Below are positions 21,568 through 34,700 of a stretch of 64,000 bases of DNA, one piece after another. A program made the position numbers and the translations under genes. The notes beneath the pieces were generated by a model. That model worked only from the letters and a program-made list of their open reading frames with translations, did no database searches and was not told where the DNA came from. Source of the DNA: Tanytarsus gracilentus (lineage: Eukaryota; Arthropoda; Insecta; Diptera; Chironomidae); assembly GCA_038502055.1 (NCBI GenBank), contig JAXRKN010000039.1:4526001-4590000 (forward strand). The letters run 5' to 3'. The stretch's first letter is position 1; each line of letters begins with the position of its first letter.

Positions 21568-24500
21568 GAATTTCATTCGGTATGATAATTATATTTTTCC
21601 TTCATCATGTAAGTCGATTGAAAAATGACAGCTAGGATGAATATGGAAAAAGTAATTAGTTTATTTTTTTATCGAGAAGTAAAAACTGAGTGAAAGAAAT
21701 TTCATTCATTTCATTAATTTTTTTGTATAATTTCCTAGTAAACCTGAAATAAAAGGAAAATTATAGGAAAGTATTTAAACACGATTTAATTCGTAGTAAT
21801 TTAGTGGCAAGTTAAAAAAATTCATATATCTCGGATTTAAAAAACTCAACTGGTATTTCATGATATTTTATAATTTAAAGTTTAGAAAATTCCCAAATTT
21901 CACTCTTGATTCTCTCAAATCCCTGCGCAACCCAAACACATCAATATTGCTGTATATTTTATACAAATTGAATTACTATTGATTTTGCTCATGATAAACC
22001 AGCCCAGAGGTTTAAATACATTTTATGTTCACCAAAATGCCTACAAATCAATATCCATGTTTTTTTCCCTATTGATAAAATCTAAGTTTATTTAATGGTG
22101 AATTACGTTGCCATAAATTTACTCGCAGTCACTCACTTCTGTCGAGGACTTGCTTTTGAACTCTCTTGACTTGTGAATGAGGTTTTTTCTCTACCCAATT
22201 TATTCGATTTTCTTCAATGAATTTTCCATTCGGAAAAATTCAGCACTTGAATATCAATGAAATACCAAAAAGGATTGAAGATCGCAAGAAGAGAAAAGAA
22301 AAACTTCGCTGTGATTTTCACGATTTTTCATAGCTTTCAAACTTTTTTGCTACTCTTGAGGGCGAATTTTTACATTGAAGAGATATTCAGATTTTAATAT
22401 TTTTCGAGGATGATTGGATAAAAATGGCTTCCATGTGCTGCAATTTTGTAATTACAGCAATTAGTAATTGTGTCAATTTCAGTCGCTGACGGCTGTGGTT
22501 TTTTGTTCATGGCTTTTAAAGCGAATATTTAAATGGAAATGTTGAATTTGAAAATTTTTAATGTCAATTTTAATGTGAATGCAAAAATTTAAATCTTTCA
22601 AATGTCAAAGCTAAGATTTACCCTCATAACATTTTTAAAAAATCTAATACGATCCTGAGCAGAGCTTAAAAAATAGAGACATAGAAAAATTATCTTCCAA
22701 CATTTTCTTGACTTTTCTCTCCGCTGCAAAATGAAGTTGAGATCATTCTTGACGAGTTTTACGTGATAGAATTATGTGCTGTACATCACTATCCACATCT
22801 CTCATCCACAACTCGTTTCCATGGCAATTTTTTCAAACCACAAAAGCATAAAGAAAAAGAGATAAAGATGTCACATTATGCTAAATTACATTCGAGTATT
22901 TACATTGAAGAAATGATTCATGATAAATGACATAATTTCCGATTTTTCGCTACTGTGCATGCTAAAGTAGATCCACTCCCCACATCGCATCCACAGCATA
23001 CATGTCGATCAACGCAAAGAGATATTCGTCATTTCTCTTGTTGTATGCCATGTATGATAAATATTCACGATATCCAACGCATATTTTTTGCTCCTTTTTC
23101 TTGATCATAAAAAATTTTCATGCTTGAGCTTGCGGTTATAAATGTGTCTTTTATCATTCTTTATGAAATATGAAATTTCTCTAAGATGTTTTCGGTAATG
23201 TTGAAGACATTACAGTTAGGAAGGTTATGGGTTATAGATAAGGTTATCATGACACTCATGAGACCTCCACGAATAAAAACTTTCTCATGTGATTGAGAGC
23301 TTTCTGATTATCAAGGAAGAAAACTTTCGTGAATTTTCTCCGAACTTTTCTCATTTAATTAGAGATTTGTGCTCGAATGAACATTGACAAATTTTATTTA
23401 TTTTCTATTGAGAGTTCGATTGTCTCCGGTGACATTCTTGCATTATCGGAAATAATTTTCGGTTGTTGAATTAAAATTGGAGAAATTTTTGTCATTCCCC
23501 AAACGGCGCTCTTTCAATGTCCTCAATATAGAAATATTTGACAATTTATATTTTAGAAAATTATCAGAATTATTTTCTGCTTTTTCTCGTCGACATTTTG
23601 CTACACAAAAATGTATTTTTCACAAGAAAATTATGATCAATATCAATTTGAATATTTTCCAAATTAGAGTTCTTGATTTATGAGCGTTATAGTAAAAAGT
23701 GCTTTTGTTTATTGAAAATTTTTACGTGATAAAATATTTTTGCATCTTTCTACTAATTAGTTGTTTTAACAAACATAACCTAAACTTTTCTTGTTGAGTT
23801 TAACTGCAATAAATTTTGACGTACTTGCGGTACGTGCGAAGGAAAGCGATATTTTTAATCCCAAACCACTTAAACGAAAACTTTTTATGAAATTTGCTTG
23901 AAAAATGAACACATGTTGTGTTGTTTGCAGCATGAGCGAGTGAAGTACTGATGGCGCAGTATCAAGGGTGCAAATGAGAGTTAATCTATTATTATTCTGT
24001 GTGCATACATTATATGAGCTTCAACTTAGGTACTTTAATCTCTTCTCAACTCAGACTCGACTCTCTTTATCACAAAAGAACAGTAACATGCTCAATGGAG
24101 TGTGTGTTGGTGGTTAGAAAGTCGATGAAGTGCATTTTTCTTCTTTCCGACAAAGAGCTGAAAATTGCTCAGTTTTGTATGGAAAATAAAAGTTTTTCAA
24201 TGAAGTGCAAAATGCTTTATTATGTGATGCAGTTTGTGCGATCGGGAGGAAAAAAAGTTTTTTTTATTGCCATACGGGGAGTGAAGCATTGTAAAGCGCA
24301 TTGAAATGTATGTGTGAGCAATTCTGATGCTGGAGGTGAACATGAGAACTTTTTTAATTTAATTTAACTTCAATCGGAATTGCTCTGAATGAATTTTTTT
24401 CTTCTCTATGAGGAGGAAGTTGAAAGGAAATTTTTTATTGCAATAAAGCATTTTTGCAGTCATATTCAATTTTCAAGGGGTAGACTCACGTCATAAAAAC

Positions 24501-27500
24501 TATTTTCAACATTATTTTTTCTCATCCTTGTCATGAGAAAATCTCCAAATGCACTTTTGACTTGAAAATTTTCCTTATTTATGCAACATAATTCTCTTTT
24601 GAGGAAATTCATCATGACTTGGAACGCTTTTTGGGTTAACACTCTGAAAATAAACACATGCTAGTGTATCACAAAATGACTAAATATGTACATTTACACT
24701 CTCGAATGTTCGTTTTGTAAAAAAATATCTTCAACTCTCATAAAATGCTTTTTGTGTATGTAAACGTAAAAAGTTTTCCTTCTCCGCAAACGGGATTATT
24801 TGTAAAAGCTCCTTCTCTCTCTGATGCTTTACATGGGAAGCACAACATTAAATGATATTAAGAAAACTTAAATCATATTTTATGACATGCACTCGAGAAG
24901 AGTAGCTCGAAGCATAAAACTCTAAGATAAATAAAACTACTGAACCAAAGCGCCAACCATGAGCACACAAAAAAATTTGTCGTTATCTTCTTCGTTCTAT
25001 GGCTTTGTGAGCGACACAAAAAACATTTTTCTCTTACTTTTTTTTATTAAATCCACTCCGACGTCGACATAGTTCTCGACGTCAATTTTCCTGCTTAATG
25101 CTACATGAAGGATTATTTAAAGAGGCGAATAAAAGAGATGAAAATCAATTGAATGGGATCATTGACATATTTTTACGATCATGTCCATAAAAATTGATTA
25201 AAGCCATTAGAGCGTGAAATTATGTTGCAATTTATGCTTGCAAGTCGACCTGTAGAAAAACAATGAGAGTTGCTATAAAGTGTGAAATGTTATGAGAATT
25301 GTTCTGACAGCTACGAATTGTATAAAGTTGCTGCTTTAGTTACTGTTAATTAATTAATAAAATAAAGCTGTATAGAAAATGTTCGTAGAACTTAATTAAA
25401 AAAGAAAACTGCACAAAAAATTAATTAATTTTGTGCAAAAATCATGGTTAATATTTTTCACACTTACAGCCACAAAAGTTCAAAATTTAATTGAATTTTA
25501 TATCTTTTAATTAGTGAAATTTGGGTTGATTAAATTAAAATTTTATTCATTGTTAATTCAAGTTAAATTCTCATTAGTCAACAGGTGTTTAAAAGATTCC
25601 TTAAAATTTAAAAAAATAATTCGCATAATCCACTGAATATTAACAAAATTCTCTTGAAATATAACGTTTATGTTAATTTTTATGCCATCCTGCAGTCTAT
25701 AAAATTCACCTTCCCTCCTTACGCCACACGGAAAGTTATAAAATTTTATATCATTATGCGAAGATGTTTCGGAGAATAGGTAAATGTGCTTGGTGATCAT
25801 AATAATTATGAATATTGCAGTGTAATTTGAAGTCAAAGGCAAAGTGAGAGGAAAATTGCCCAATAAATGTTTTTGGGGTTGGAGGAAAAAGCACAGTAGG
25901 AAATAAACCATTTAACAAATACTTTTCTCTCGTCATTGTAAACCGTGCTTTAGGGAAATAGTTATGGAAGGTGAGAATGAATTCACATTTTTCGAACATT
26001 ACCGTAATCACTTTGCTGTGTGTTTTTTCCGAAGTGACTCTGCCATTCAGCTGCACGTTTTATTATTTTTCATTCTCATTTCTAATGGGAGGGCATTTTT
26101 AACCAAACAAGCGATACAATCGAGAAGTGGCGGTTTTTGTTGCACACAAGAGTGTGAGAGGAAGTGAGAAAAGATTAATTTTCCTCGCCACAATGAGCGA
26201 GCTGAAATAAAGAGCAGCAAAATAAAAAATAATTTCATTTTCCTCCTTGCAACTCGCCAGCATGATATTACAAGACCATTTTTCATACTTTATGGCATGC
26301 AATGGAATTTTTTAACACAAAATTTTAAGTTATAAATTTTTTCCTCTGAAGTTAAAGACGAAAAATATTTTATTGTGTAATTTATTATTTTTAAAAAAAT
26401 TTCACCTCTTGACTCTCATCACGGCATCATTTACTATTTTTTTCACCCTCATTCGCGTGTCCGCATAGAAAGTGAGAAATCTACGAAGAAAGTATATAAC
26501 TGACACAATTCAGCACTGCACGATGATTTCTTACATTTAAATGGCTATCAATTTTCGCAATAACCGAATAAAGTGCTTTCACTCGCAGTAACGTAAATCA
26601 AAAACACTGGGAAATTCACTTGAGACGCTTGACAATGTTAAGTAAAATAAATTCGATGTTGAAATAAAAATAAATCTAAGAATAATTGCGATTTTCTCAA
26701 CAACTGCTATTAGAGAGTAAAAATATAGCTGCGGAAGAATAAGAAGAAAATCCTAGAGAATTAATCATAATTTGCTGAAGCTTCAACAATGGATAGAACA
26801 CATCATATGTCATTGTTTACAAGGGAGGAGGAGATGTTGTGTGTACATACTTGAAGATTCGAGTGCAGGTTGTTGAAATATTTCTCTTTGCACAAGATCT
26901 CTCGAAATATTTCACCCTTTAAGCGATTAAAGATAAAACATTTCAAAATTCACAAGAACGACTAAACTGAATTTCAAAATTGCCAATTTTTCTTTTTTCA
27001 ACATGAATTTATTATAAATTGATACTCGATGTGAGAGTCCTCAACAGCAATGTATCATTAAATGCGCCATATATCATCTTTTGTAGACTCGATGGAGGCA
27101 AAAGAGAAATAAATTTTATTTGAAAATGTGAGAGCAATTTTGAATTTGTTCAAATTATTTTGTAAAAGTTTACTCAAAAATCTTTTCTTCTTTTTCAACA
27201 CACTTTTTTGTTATTTTTGTAAATTATTCAGTGAAAATTTAATTAATCATTTGACCCATATTTAAAGCTCTCAAGAAAAATTCTCATTTAAAATAATTGA
27301 AATTCCGCTAAAGTTCTCTCTCAATTTTAAAATCGTCGAGTAATTCCTCAAGTCAACTCATTTGGCAACAAGATCCGGATTTCAATTAAAATGAGTAAAA
27401 GCTTTCGGAAGTTGGAAACACAATAAAGAGCTCGTCGAGGATTATGAAAGACTTGTTGAAAATATTTTTCAACTCCAATAAGTAATTTGCTTAATTAGAA

Positions 27501-28991
27501 AGAATCGAAAATATTTCTCTCTCTTTATTTTATAACATTTCAGAATGAATTTTCGCTTAGCATTGGACGAGAAAAAATAGAACAGCAAAAATTGAAATTT
27601 CGGATTTCCTTTTCACGCTTGTTGCGATAGTGAAAAAAAACACGCTTGAATTTATAGACGCGACGTCATTGATATGCAAACATAGCAACTGGATAATCTG
27701 GGTGAAAGTCAAAAAGCTGTAAAAGCTTTCGCTCTCTCTCACTCGCTCAGTCTATATGAGTTTTATTCATAAATAATAAATTATTTTTGCAGTTTTTCTT
27801 TTTTAGTTTTATCAATAAACATCAGACGCCAAACAACGACGGTACTTCACCGAGCAAAATTTCCATATATATGAGCATGGCATGGAGAAAAAGTGCTTCG
27901 TAGTTTCGCAATCATTTTTCTATTTGACATTTTTATACTCAAACTCACTTTCCCTCTCGCTTTATCTTTCTTTGCTCACCCACGACAGGAAGATTGAATG
28001 AAATGACGATGAGAAATAAAATACTTTTTAAGTTTACGCAGATTTTAACTCACTTTATGGTCATAAATCATAATTCGGAGAGTTTAAAAGCAAAAAAGAA
28101 GTCGTGAGAATTTTAAGCACTATTCAATTCATGAAATTAGTTTGACAATTTTTGGATTTCATTCAATTTTCCTCTTTTTTCAACAATGTTAAAAAGAAAA
28201 GTCATAAATTTTCTTAAAACAGAAACTTTTTTAAGCTTTTAAAAGCAACTAACTTGAAACAAATATTCTCAATAAAAAAGCAAGAAAAACTTTCGATTGC
28301 GACATCAGAAAGCACTTAAACTCTCAGCATAGATAAAGTTTTTCTTCACTTTCAAATGCAATTTCTCACTTTATTAGCCAAAATTTGATTTTTTTACTGG
28401 AGGTGTGCATGTGAAAGTTTCACACATATAACTTTAATAGCTTAGAGGGATTATGGTACAGACATTGGAGGTAATAAATGTTCGTGAAAAGAAACATTTT
28501 TGACTCTCTTTTATTTTTTGACATTTTTCCCTCGTGAAATTATTGCCATTGTACATAACTCAGCGTCGTCTCTCCTTTTTACAAAGCCAATTTACTATCA
28601 CATGGGCTCAATACGTATTTATGTGAAAATTTATGCTCTCTCCTTTTTTTTGTTGCGAAAATGTGTATATGCGTCGCTAATAAACCACGAAGTAATAATG
28701 GCTCGAACATACCACGAACAAAAAATGCCACAATGAAATTTATGTCGTTTTTTTGTGTACGCCAAAGGATTAGCAATGTCGAATATATCGTAAAAGGATT
28801 CGTTGATGGCAGAGTACGTGGTAAAGTGATAAAATGGGATTTTCAAGCGTGTGTGTGTGTGCGAGGATATTTCGAAAAACGGATGAACAAGATTATGTTA
28901 AGATGAGTGGAGACATAAAAGTTGAGATTACTTTGGATATATTAAGGTTGTTGAAGTAATTCTGAGGACACAATTTTTTGAAGTTTCATCG
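21568..28991. other. Gene-poor DNA
   Basis: More than 7 kb without a supportable gene. Frames of up to 117 codons occur on both strands, but their composition is that of AT-rich noncoding DNA and they lack domains. It contains a short palindrome at 25410-25437. The stretch may be part of a large first intron of the dpr-like gene. Confidence 0.45.
25410..25437. repeat. Short near-perfect palindrome
   Basis: TGCACAAAA, then an AATTAATTAATT core, then TTGTGCA, form a self-complementary run of about 28 bp. Function unknown. Confidence 0.45.
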
Positions 28992-28992
28992 G

Positions 28993-29207
28993 TGAGATAT
29001 TTCTAATTATTTCTAATTATTCTAATTATTCTAATTATTTCTAATTATTTTCTTAATTTTTTTTTTTTGATAATTAGGATAATTAGGATAATTAGATAAT
29101 TAGGATAATTAGTTGAAGTTGTCGCGCAGCGACAACCCATTTCCTAATTATCCTAATTATGCTAATTATTTCTAATTATTCTAATTATCACTTTTTTTCT
29201 TACCGCT
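28993..29207 (+). repeat. Left arm of Foldback-like element
   Basis: About 215 bp of TTCTAATTA-type units, a T tract, reversed GATAATTAG units, the 19-bp hairpin, then CTAATTATCC-type units, ending at TTCTTACCGCT. The inner boundary is sharp: identity to the complement of the right arm stops after CCGCT. Confidence 0.75.
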
Positions 29208-29639
29208 CGAATGAAATTGTTGCGGTTAACGTAACCGCCATTGAAATTTTGAAAGGGAGGGGGTTTAACTTTTCGCGTCTCTCTCTCTCACTCTATATTT
29301 TGTTAATGTGTGTTAGTGTGTGTTGAAGCGAAAAGTGTCAATAGTAAACAAAAGTGAAAATTGCAAATGGAAAAAAATTAATATTTTCATCAAAGTCGCC
29401 TTAGTTTTTCCATCTCATCGGATCTTTGGTGGTTGTGATATCAGCGATTGACAGCTGTAAATGAATGAACTCGAATTAAATCTAATTTGTGCAACTCTTA
29501 TCGACATTTTAGAGTAAAAATATTTATTTAAACTTGCGAATTTCCATTCTTTTGATGAAATAAAATTTTCACACACATCTCACTTATTCGACAGCGTATA
29601 CCCACCCACCCATCCCAAATGGCTATTTTTATCAGGTGC

Positions 29640-29850
29640 AGCGGTAAGAAAAAAAGTGATAATTAGAATAATTAGAATAATTAGCATAATTAGGATAATT
29701 AGGAAAAGGGTTGTCGCTGCGCGACAACTTCAACTAATTATTCTAATTATCCTAATTATCTAATTATCTAATTATCAAAAAAAAAAATTAAGAAAATAAT
29801 TAGAAATAATTAGAAATAATTAGATAATTAGGAATAATTAGGAATAACTC
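29640..29850 (-). repeat. Right arm of Foldback-like element
   Basis: Reverse complement of the left arm, beginning AGCGGTAAGAA and ending GGAATAACTC. The order of blocks (units, hairpin, reversed units, A tract, units) mirrors the left arm, with small unit-number differences. Confidence 0.75.
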
Positions 29851-31047
29851 ATCGTGGAAATTTTTATTTCTTGTAAAATTTTATTAAAGCAAAAAAATCA
29901 GATTTTACCTTAATTTTTACTGCACACTCATAAAAGCTCTCGAAAACAAACCTCAAACACTGCCTCAATAAAATTGATATTAATCCTCCTCGCACTCAAC
30001 TAAAATATGATTGATTTGCTAAATTTTATGATCGGCAGCGACTAAATCAATGACTCAGTTGAGGGTGTATTGCAACAGTATCTGCGAGCGTTATAAAATT
30101 CTGCAAATGTTTGCCAAATTCAGCTTTTACACTCATAAAATATAAAATGAGTCATAAATAAAATTTTTGCACTCGCTACTCTCAAAAAGCGTTTTATCGC
30201 CGCCAATAATTCTTCTTCTTGTTTTTACTTCAGCATTCTGGCACGTTAAACTTTGTTTTTTCGGCTTAAAAACACATTTTATGGGATAGAAAAATTTTAC
30301 GGACATAAACTCTCGGGGGCTGTTTCCTCAACGCAGGAATTTTACACAGTCCGTTCTCATTTTAATATTTAATGAATTAATTTGAGAGAAGCCGAAAAAA
30401 AGGGAAGAGAATTCGTAAAGATTTTATAAAAAGTCTTTCGCTTGTATTAAATTTTTTATTTCTGATATTTCGTATCGATTTGTGATTTTATAGAGAATGA
30501 AATCAAAATAAACAATAAAATGGAAATTTATCTCTCGCATCACAACACACACAGCAATATTAAAGTTATATAAATTTAAGCACGACGTAAAGCATTTCAA
30601 GCTTCACTCTCGTCACCCCTAATGTCATCGTTTTATGTCATAAAATGTTAGTAAAACTCGTACGCGATGATATATGCTGGGAATAGTAAATGTAAAATGA
30701 TGATCATGTACATGAGAAAAAGAGATGGATGGAAAATAATCCAGAGCGAAAAAGGTGTTCATTTAAATAATGCTATAAAATGATGAAGAATTACTGCCGT
30801 CACTAAAATGTGGTTGACTTTAAGACTGTGACGAGTAAATTTTCTCATATTAGAACCACACACTCTAAAGACCAACCCCAATAAGCTCATGAAAGGATTT
30901 AATGCGATTTAGAAGTGAAAACTCATCTCAATATTTTCCATTCGAAGTATGAATGAACGTTCGAGCGAGAGATTTGTCAAATGATCCTCAGCCATCTGCT
31001 TTTGCATAACACCCACATAGAGAGAGATGAGTGATGGCCATTATCAT
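29851..31047. other. Gene-poor spacer between two mobile elements
   Basis: About 1.2 kb of AT-rich sequence without frames of interest between the Foldback-like element and the hAT element. Confidence 0.45.
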
Positions 31048-31055
31048 ATTTCATC
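31048..31055 (+). repeat. Left 8-bp target-site duplication of hAT element
   Basis: ATTTCATC directly abuts the left terminal repeat and is repeated exactly at 31781-31788. Eight base pairs is the duplication length characteristic of the hAT superfamily. Confidence 0.85.
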
Positions 31056-31780
31056 TAGAGTTTCTCAAATCCCCGGGGAGGAAGAAAGTATAAGAAAAGA
31101 CCTGTTTTTCCTTAATTTTTCAGCTAATATTTATTTAAAGCATATTTTATAACAGAAATAAAAGTTTTTTAAGAGAAAATAAAAAGTTTAACTAATAGAA
31201 AATGATAAGTTTAAAAATATAAAACGTTCAGCGGAAGTAGTTCTTAAGGAACATTACACAGTGAAGATTATGGTCAGACATTCGAATTCTCTTCTTTCTT
31301 ATAATGTCTCCAGCTTCTGAAAATGCTCTCTCTGAAGTAACTGACGTTGCCTGAATCGAAGCATTTAGCAATCAGTTTAAAACTGGAGATCTTTGTTTAA
31401 GTCTCGCATATGATGTCATCTCTGTCTTAAAGTCCTTAGCGTTGCTAGGATCTTTAGTGCGAGAAGCATTCAGCATTGATTTTACATCGAGCATCGCTGC
31501 TATCGATTTTTTCAAAATATTTCCAAACAAAGCTCCTGCTCATGACTATTTTTTTTATTGCACTTTCACTTATTTAACTTGATGTTACCCTTTCAAAATA
31601 CTTTTTTAAATTAAATTGTTTTGCAAAAAACTCAATTATATAGGTAAATCTTCTTGAAGATTTTTATTAAACTTTAGGATATTTTTTTAAAATTTTCTAA
31701 TTTTTCGGGGATCCCCGGGGAGTAAAATTAGCGGGGATCCCCGGGGATCCCCGTCCCCGGGGTCCCCGAAAGAAACTCTA
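31056..31780. mobile_element. hAT transposon, internally deleted, 725 bp
   Basis: The element starts TAGAGTTTCT and ends AGAAACTCTA, a perfect 10-bp terminal inverted repeat. Both ends continue into CCCCGGGG-rich sequence. It is flanked by the exact 8-bp duplication ATTTCATC. Inside, on the minus strand, is a wrecked transposase remnant (31228-31543) with a BED-finger-like start and the conserved C-terminal dimerisation segment. A full hAT transposase needs about 600 codons, so most of the gene is gone and the copy is nonautonomous. The right end carries repeated GGGGATCCCC units (about 31708-31766) that are fewer at the left end. Confidence 0.88.
31228..31543 (-). pseudogene. hAT transposase remnant
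   Basis: From 31543 the minus strand reads MSRSFVWKYFEKIDSSDARC, resembling a BED zinc finger. Most of that domain and the whole catalytic centre are missing. In another frame it continues EMTSYARLKQRSPVLN, a TGA stop where hAT proteins usually have Trp, then LLNASIQATSVTSERAFSEA and GDIIRKKRIRMS, the hAT C-terminal dimerisation motif, ending at a stop at 31228. The large internal deletion, the frame change and the nonsense codon show it is inactive. Confidence 0.85.
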
Positions 31781-31788
31781 ATTTCATC
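31781..31788 (+). repeat. Right 8-bp target-site duplication of hAT element
   Basis: ATTTCATC immediately follows the terminal AGAAACTCTA and equals the left duplication. Confidence 0.85.
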
Positions 31789-34700
31789 CGCTTTAAGGCT
31801 TCGCTTTTGAGCTTATGATTGACTTTTTTAAGACTTCTGATTTAGTAGCTTGTGTAGTAAAATTCCTAAAAATTAATTATGAGCTCTCTAATTTGGCAGA
31901 GTTATGATGGGTGTTTTGTGAAGTTTATACGTCTCAAATTAAGGTTCTTCTTCGTCCATTAAAAAATTGAGTCTCGTAAATTATGCGATTAATGAAATTA
32001 TGAAAGGAACATGAAAAAAGAGGCAGCAAGCTAAGATGCGTAAATTTTTAGGTTTATTATAAGGGGGTCAGTCGAACATTGAGTCACATTAATAATTCTG
32101 AAGAGGAATTTTGAGTTTGTTTAATTTAAATTGAATTAGCAACACGATAAAAATTTACATCCATAGAAAATGAAGTTACAATACTTCCCGAAAGAATTAA
32201 GACGATAAAAATTGCTTGGAGCAACCGTGAGAGAATACAAAAGAAGATGTTGAGGACAATTTTATCCCTACGTGCAAATCTTGATTTCTTTTCTTGTAGT
32301 TTTCTCAATAGTGTGCTCGAGGAAAGAAAACATCCTCATGATTTCATTATGGAGCATCACGTTCGAGGACGATTTAAGTACAATCGCTAGATAATGCTGC
32401 CGTTGGTTAAAAGAGACTCTCTGGCTTTCCTCTCTGCTATCCCATCTATGCCATTTGAGGATTAAGAAATTTCTCTCATCCATGATGATCATTTGCTAAA
32501 TAAATTCTGAAAAAGGCAAATTGTTTGAGGCGAGATTCAAGGTGTCAATGTCACTTTTAACAGGTGATTTAGGAAAAAAAGATTTAGAGTTCGTGAGCTT
32601 TAAGAGAAAAGCTTAATTTACATAATTTTTTGTTCCATCAATTTTTATTATGTTGTGTTATCCATGAAAACATAAATAAATCTTTTTGGCATGTTAAGGA
32701 CACGACACGTGCTCTAATTTTCTTCTTTTCACTCTTCATGTTTGCAAAAATGTTTGTATGCATTTTTCTCAACATTTGTTTCTTTGAATGTCACATTTTG
32801 CATTCCATAAACCAACAATGACATACTTTTTTTGACTAAGTTCCAAAAGATAACGAGGAGGAGTCTTGGAAATAAGAGCAACTTGTGGAACAGGCTTTTG
32901 TGTTGCAAGGAACATTCTTTTAAGATTTAACGGATTTATATTGATTTCCTTCCCCTTTTTTCCTGATGTCTTGCCAAAATGTGGGATGGCGTGTGTGTGA
33001 CGAACATAAAATACAATTTGAGAGAAGAAAAAGAAATGCCCGACAGACAGAGACGAAAAATAAATAACCGAGACTGATAAAATATTTTCTTTTCACCAAC
33101 CGTTCAGAATGTGAAATTTGTGAAGCGAAGCGAAAAGAAAATAAAACATGGGTCGAAACTTTTTTTTTGGGTTTTTTTTAACATTTTTGGAAAAATAGTT
33201 TTTACATCAGATGTGAATTTCTCCTGATTTAAAAGTTACCATGAATTGTTTAAATTTTTTGTAACTTTCCATCCCTTTACTTTACGCATCAAAACATAAG
33301 AAAACAAACACAATTAAATGATTTTTTGTGTGAAAATAAATTTAATATATTTTTGAAACTTTGATATTTTTGAAAAACAATTAGTGGAATTACTTTCTTT
33401 CATCAATGAAAAATTTGGAGCTTCTAAACAGATTGTTTGGTCATAAATGCTTTCTTGAACATTAACAAAATTTAAAAAATAATTTCATGATATTTTTAAC
33501 ATTTGTTTGGTCAACTTTTTTCTTAAAACCAATTTTTCCGCAACAAAGTTTGAGCAAATATTGGTTTAAACTTTAGCCTCTCTTTCCTTCTTTCTATTAT
33601 TTTGCTTTTCACGATGAACCCTTATCACATTCGAAATTCTCTTATAATCCTCAATTTAAGCGCATGTTGATGATACTGAGCTTTTGTTTAGATTGTAGCT
33701 TTTACATTTTTATTACTTTCACATCGAATTTCGCATACAAAGTACATAATAATCCTGCTCATCCTGTCATGATGCGAGAGAATTTTTTATCTTCTTTAAT
33801 AATCAATGTTATGAGCTAAATACATGGCAGGCATCTGATTTCAAATTACATGGAAATTTTTAAAGATTTAAAAAATCAAATTATTTTCTATTTAAAAACT
33901 GACAAATCAAATCCACAATACAACTTTTTCCCTCCCACGCTTCGATGAATTTATTTCATTCCCTCAGTTCATATAAAAATTTATGAGAATTGCAAAATAT
34001 TCTAAAACGACGAATTTTGCATAAAATCTGAAAATGGTAATGTGTGTCAACGCGAATGGAGCTGCAGCGAAACATAAACATTGAGAATAACATAGCGTTC
34101 ACCTGAAATGTAAAATGTTTTATGCATAAGCCACTCACTGTGACACGTGAAACATGAGATTCATCCTCACGTGGGGAGTTCATTCGAAAAGAACAAAATT
34201 TACGATTTTTTGGTTTGTAAAATTGCACCTTATGGCGATGAAAAGGTGGAAAATAAATTTAAAATCAGATTTAATTGAAGCCATTAGAGATTATTGATTA
34301 AACCCATTAATTAAAAGTTAATTTACCAACACAATCCAACATTGCTATTTATAGTTTAAATTATTTATGAACGCCACAAGCCTAAATGTTTTTCATCTTC
34401 AAAAATACGCGTGGTTTTCAAATAAAATGACGGTCAGAATATTCAAACCATAGAAACGCAAAATTAAATGAATTTCTGCAGGTTCCAAAGGTTGTGATGA
34501 AATCCAAATCAAACAAAAGTACGATTTTAATTTATTTAGACAAATGAATTAATAAGAAGCGGAATTTTCAATGTAAAATTAGGATTTCTGTCAGTCTGCT
34601 CTCAATTCATTTCTAAAACACAATGTTAGGTTAGCAATCAAGCAGAATAAAGCATTGACCGAATGGTTATTTACACAGCATGTGCACACTTTTCGCATAT

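Larger units (their letters stand above)
28992..29850. mobile_element. Foldback-like element, about 860 bp
   Basis: Two long inverted arms (about 28993-29207 and 29640-29850) flank a unique 432-bp centre without an open frame of note. The arms consist of short tandem units such as TTCTAATTA and its complement TAATTAGAA. Each arm also contains internal reversals, so it can fold on itself. A 19-bp hairpin, GTTGTCGCGCAGCGACAAC, sits in the left arm (29118-29136) with its complement in the right arm (29710-29728). Long inverted repeats built from short subrepeats around a unique middle are the hallmark of Foldback elements. The flanks share ATCG (left about 28989-28992, right 29851-29854), a possible but weak target duplication. 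No transposase is encoded. Confidence 0.75.

Noticed and set aside
24000..24304. 101-codon open frame on the plus strand
   Set aside because: No domain, no splice context, composition like noncoding DNA, and no neighbouring exon.
25558..26056. Overlapping minus-strand frames of 117 and 100 codons
   Set aside because: They overlap each other in different frames, are rich in Phe, Ile and Asn as expected from AT-rich DNA, and show no motif.
28848..28862. GT dinucleotide run
   Set aside because: An ordinary short microsatellite of no special note.
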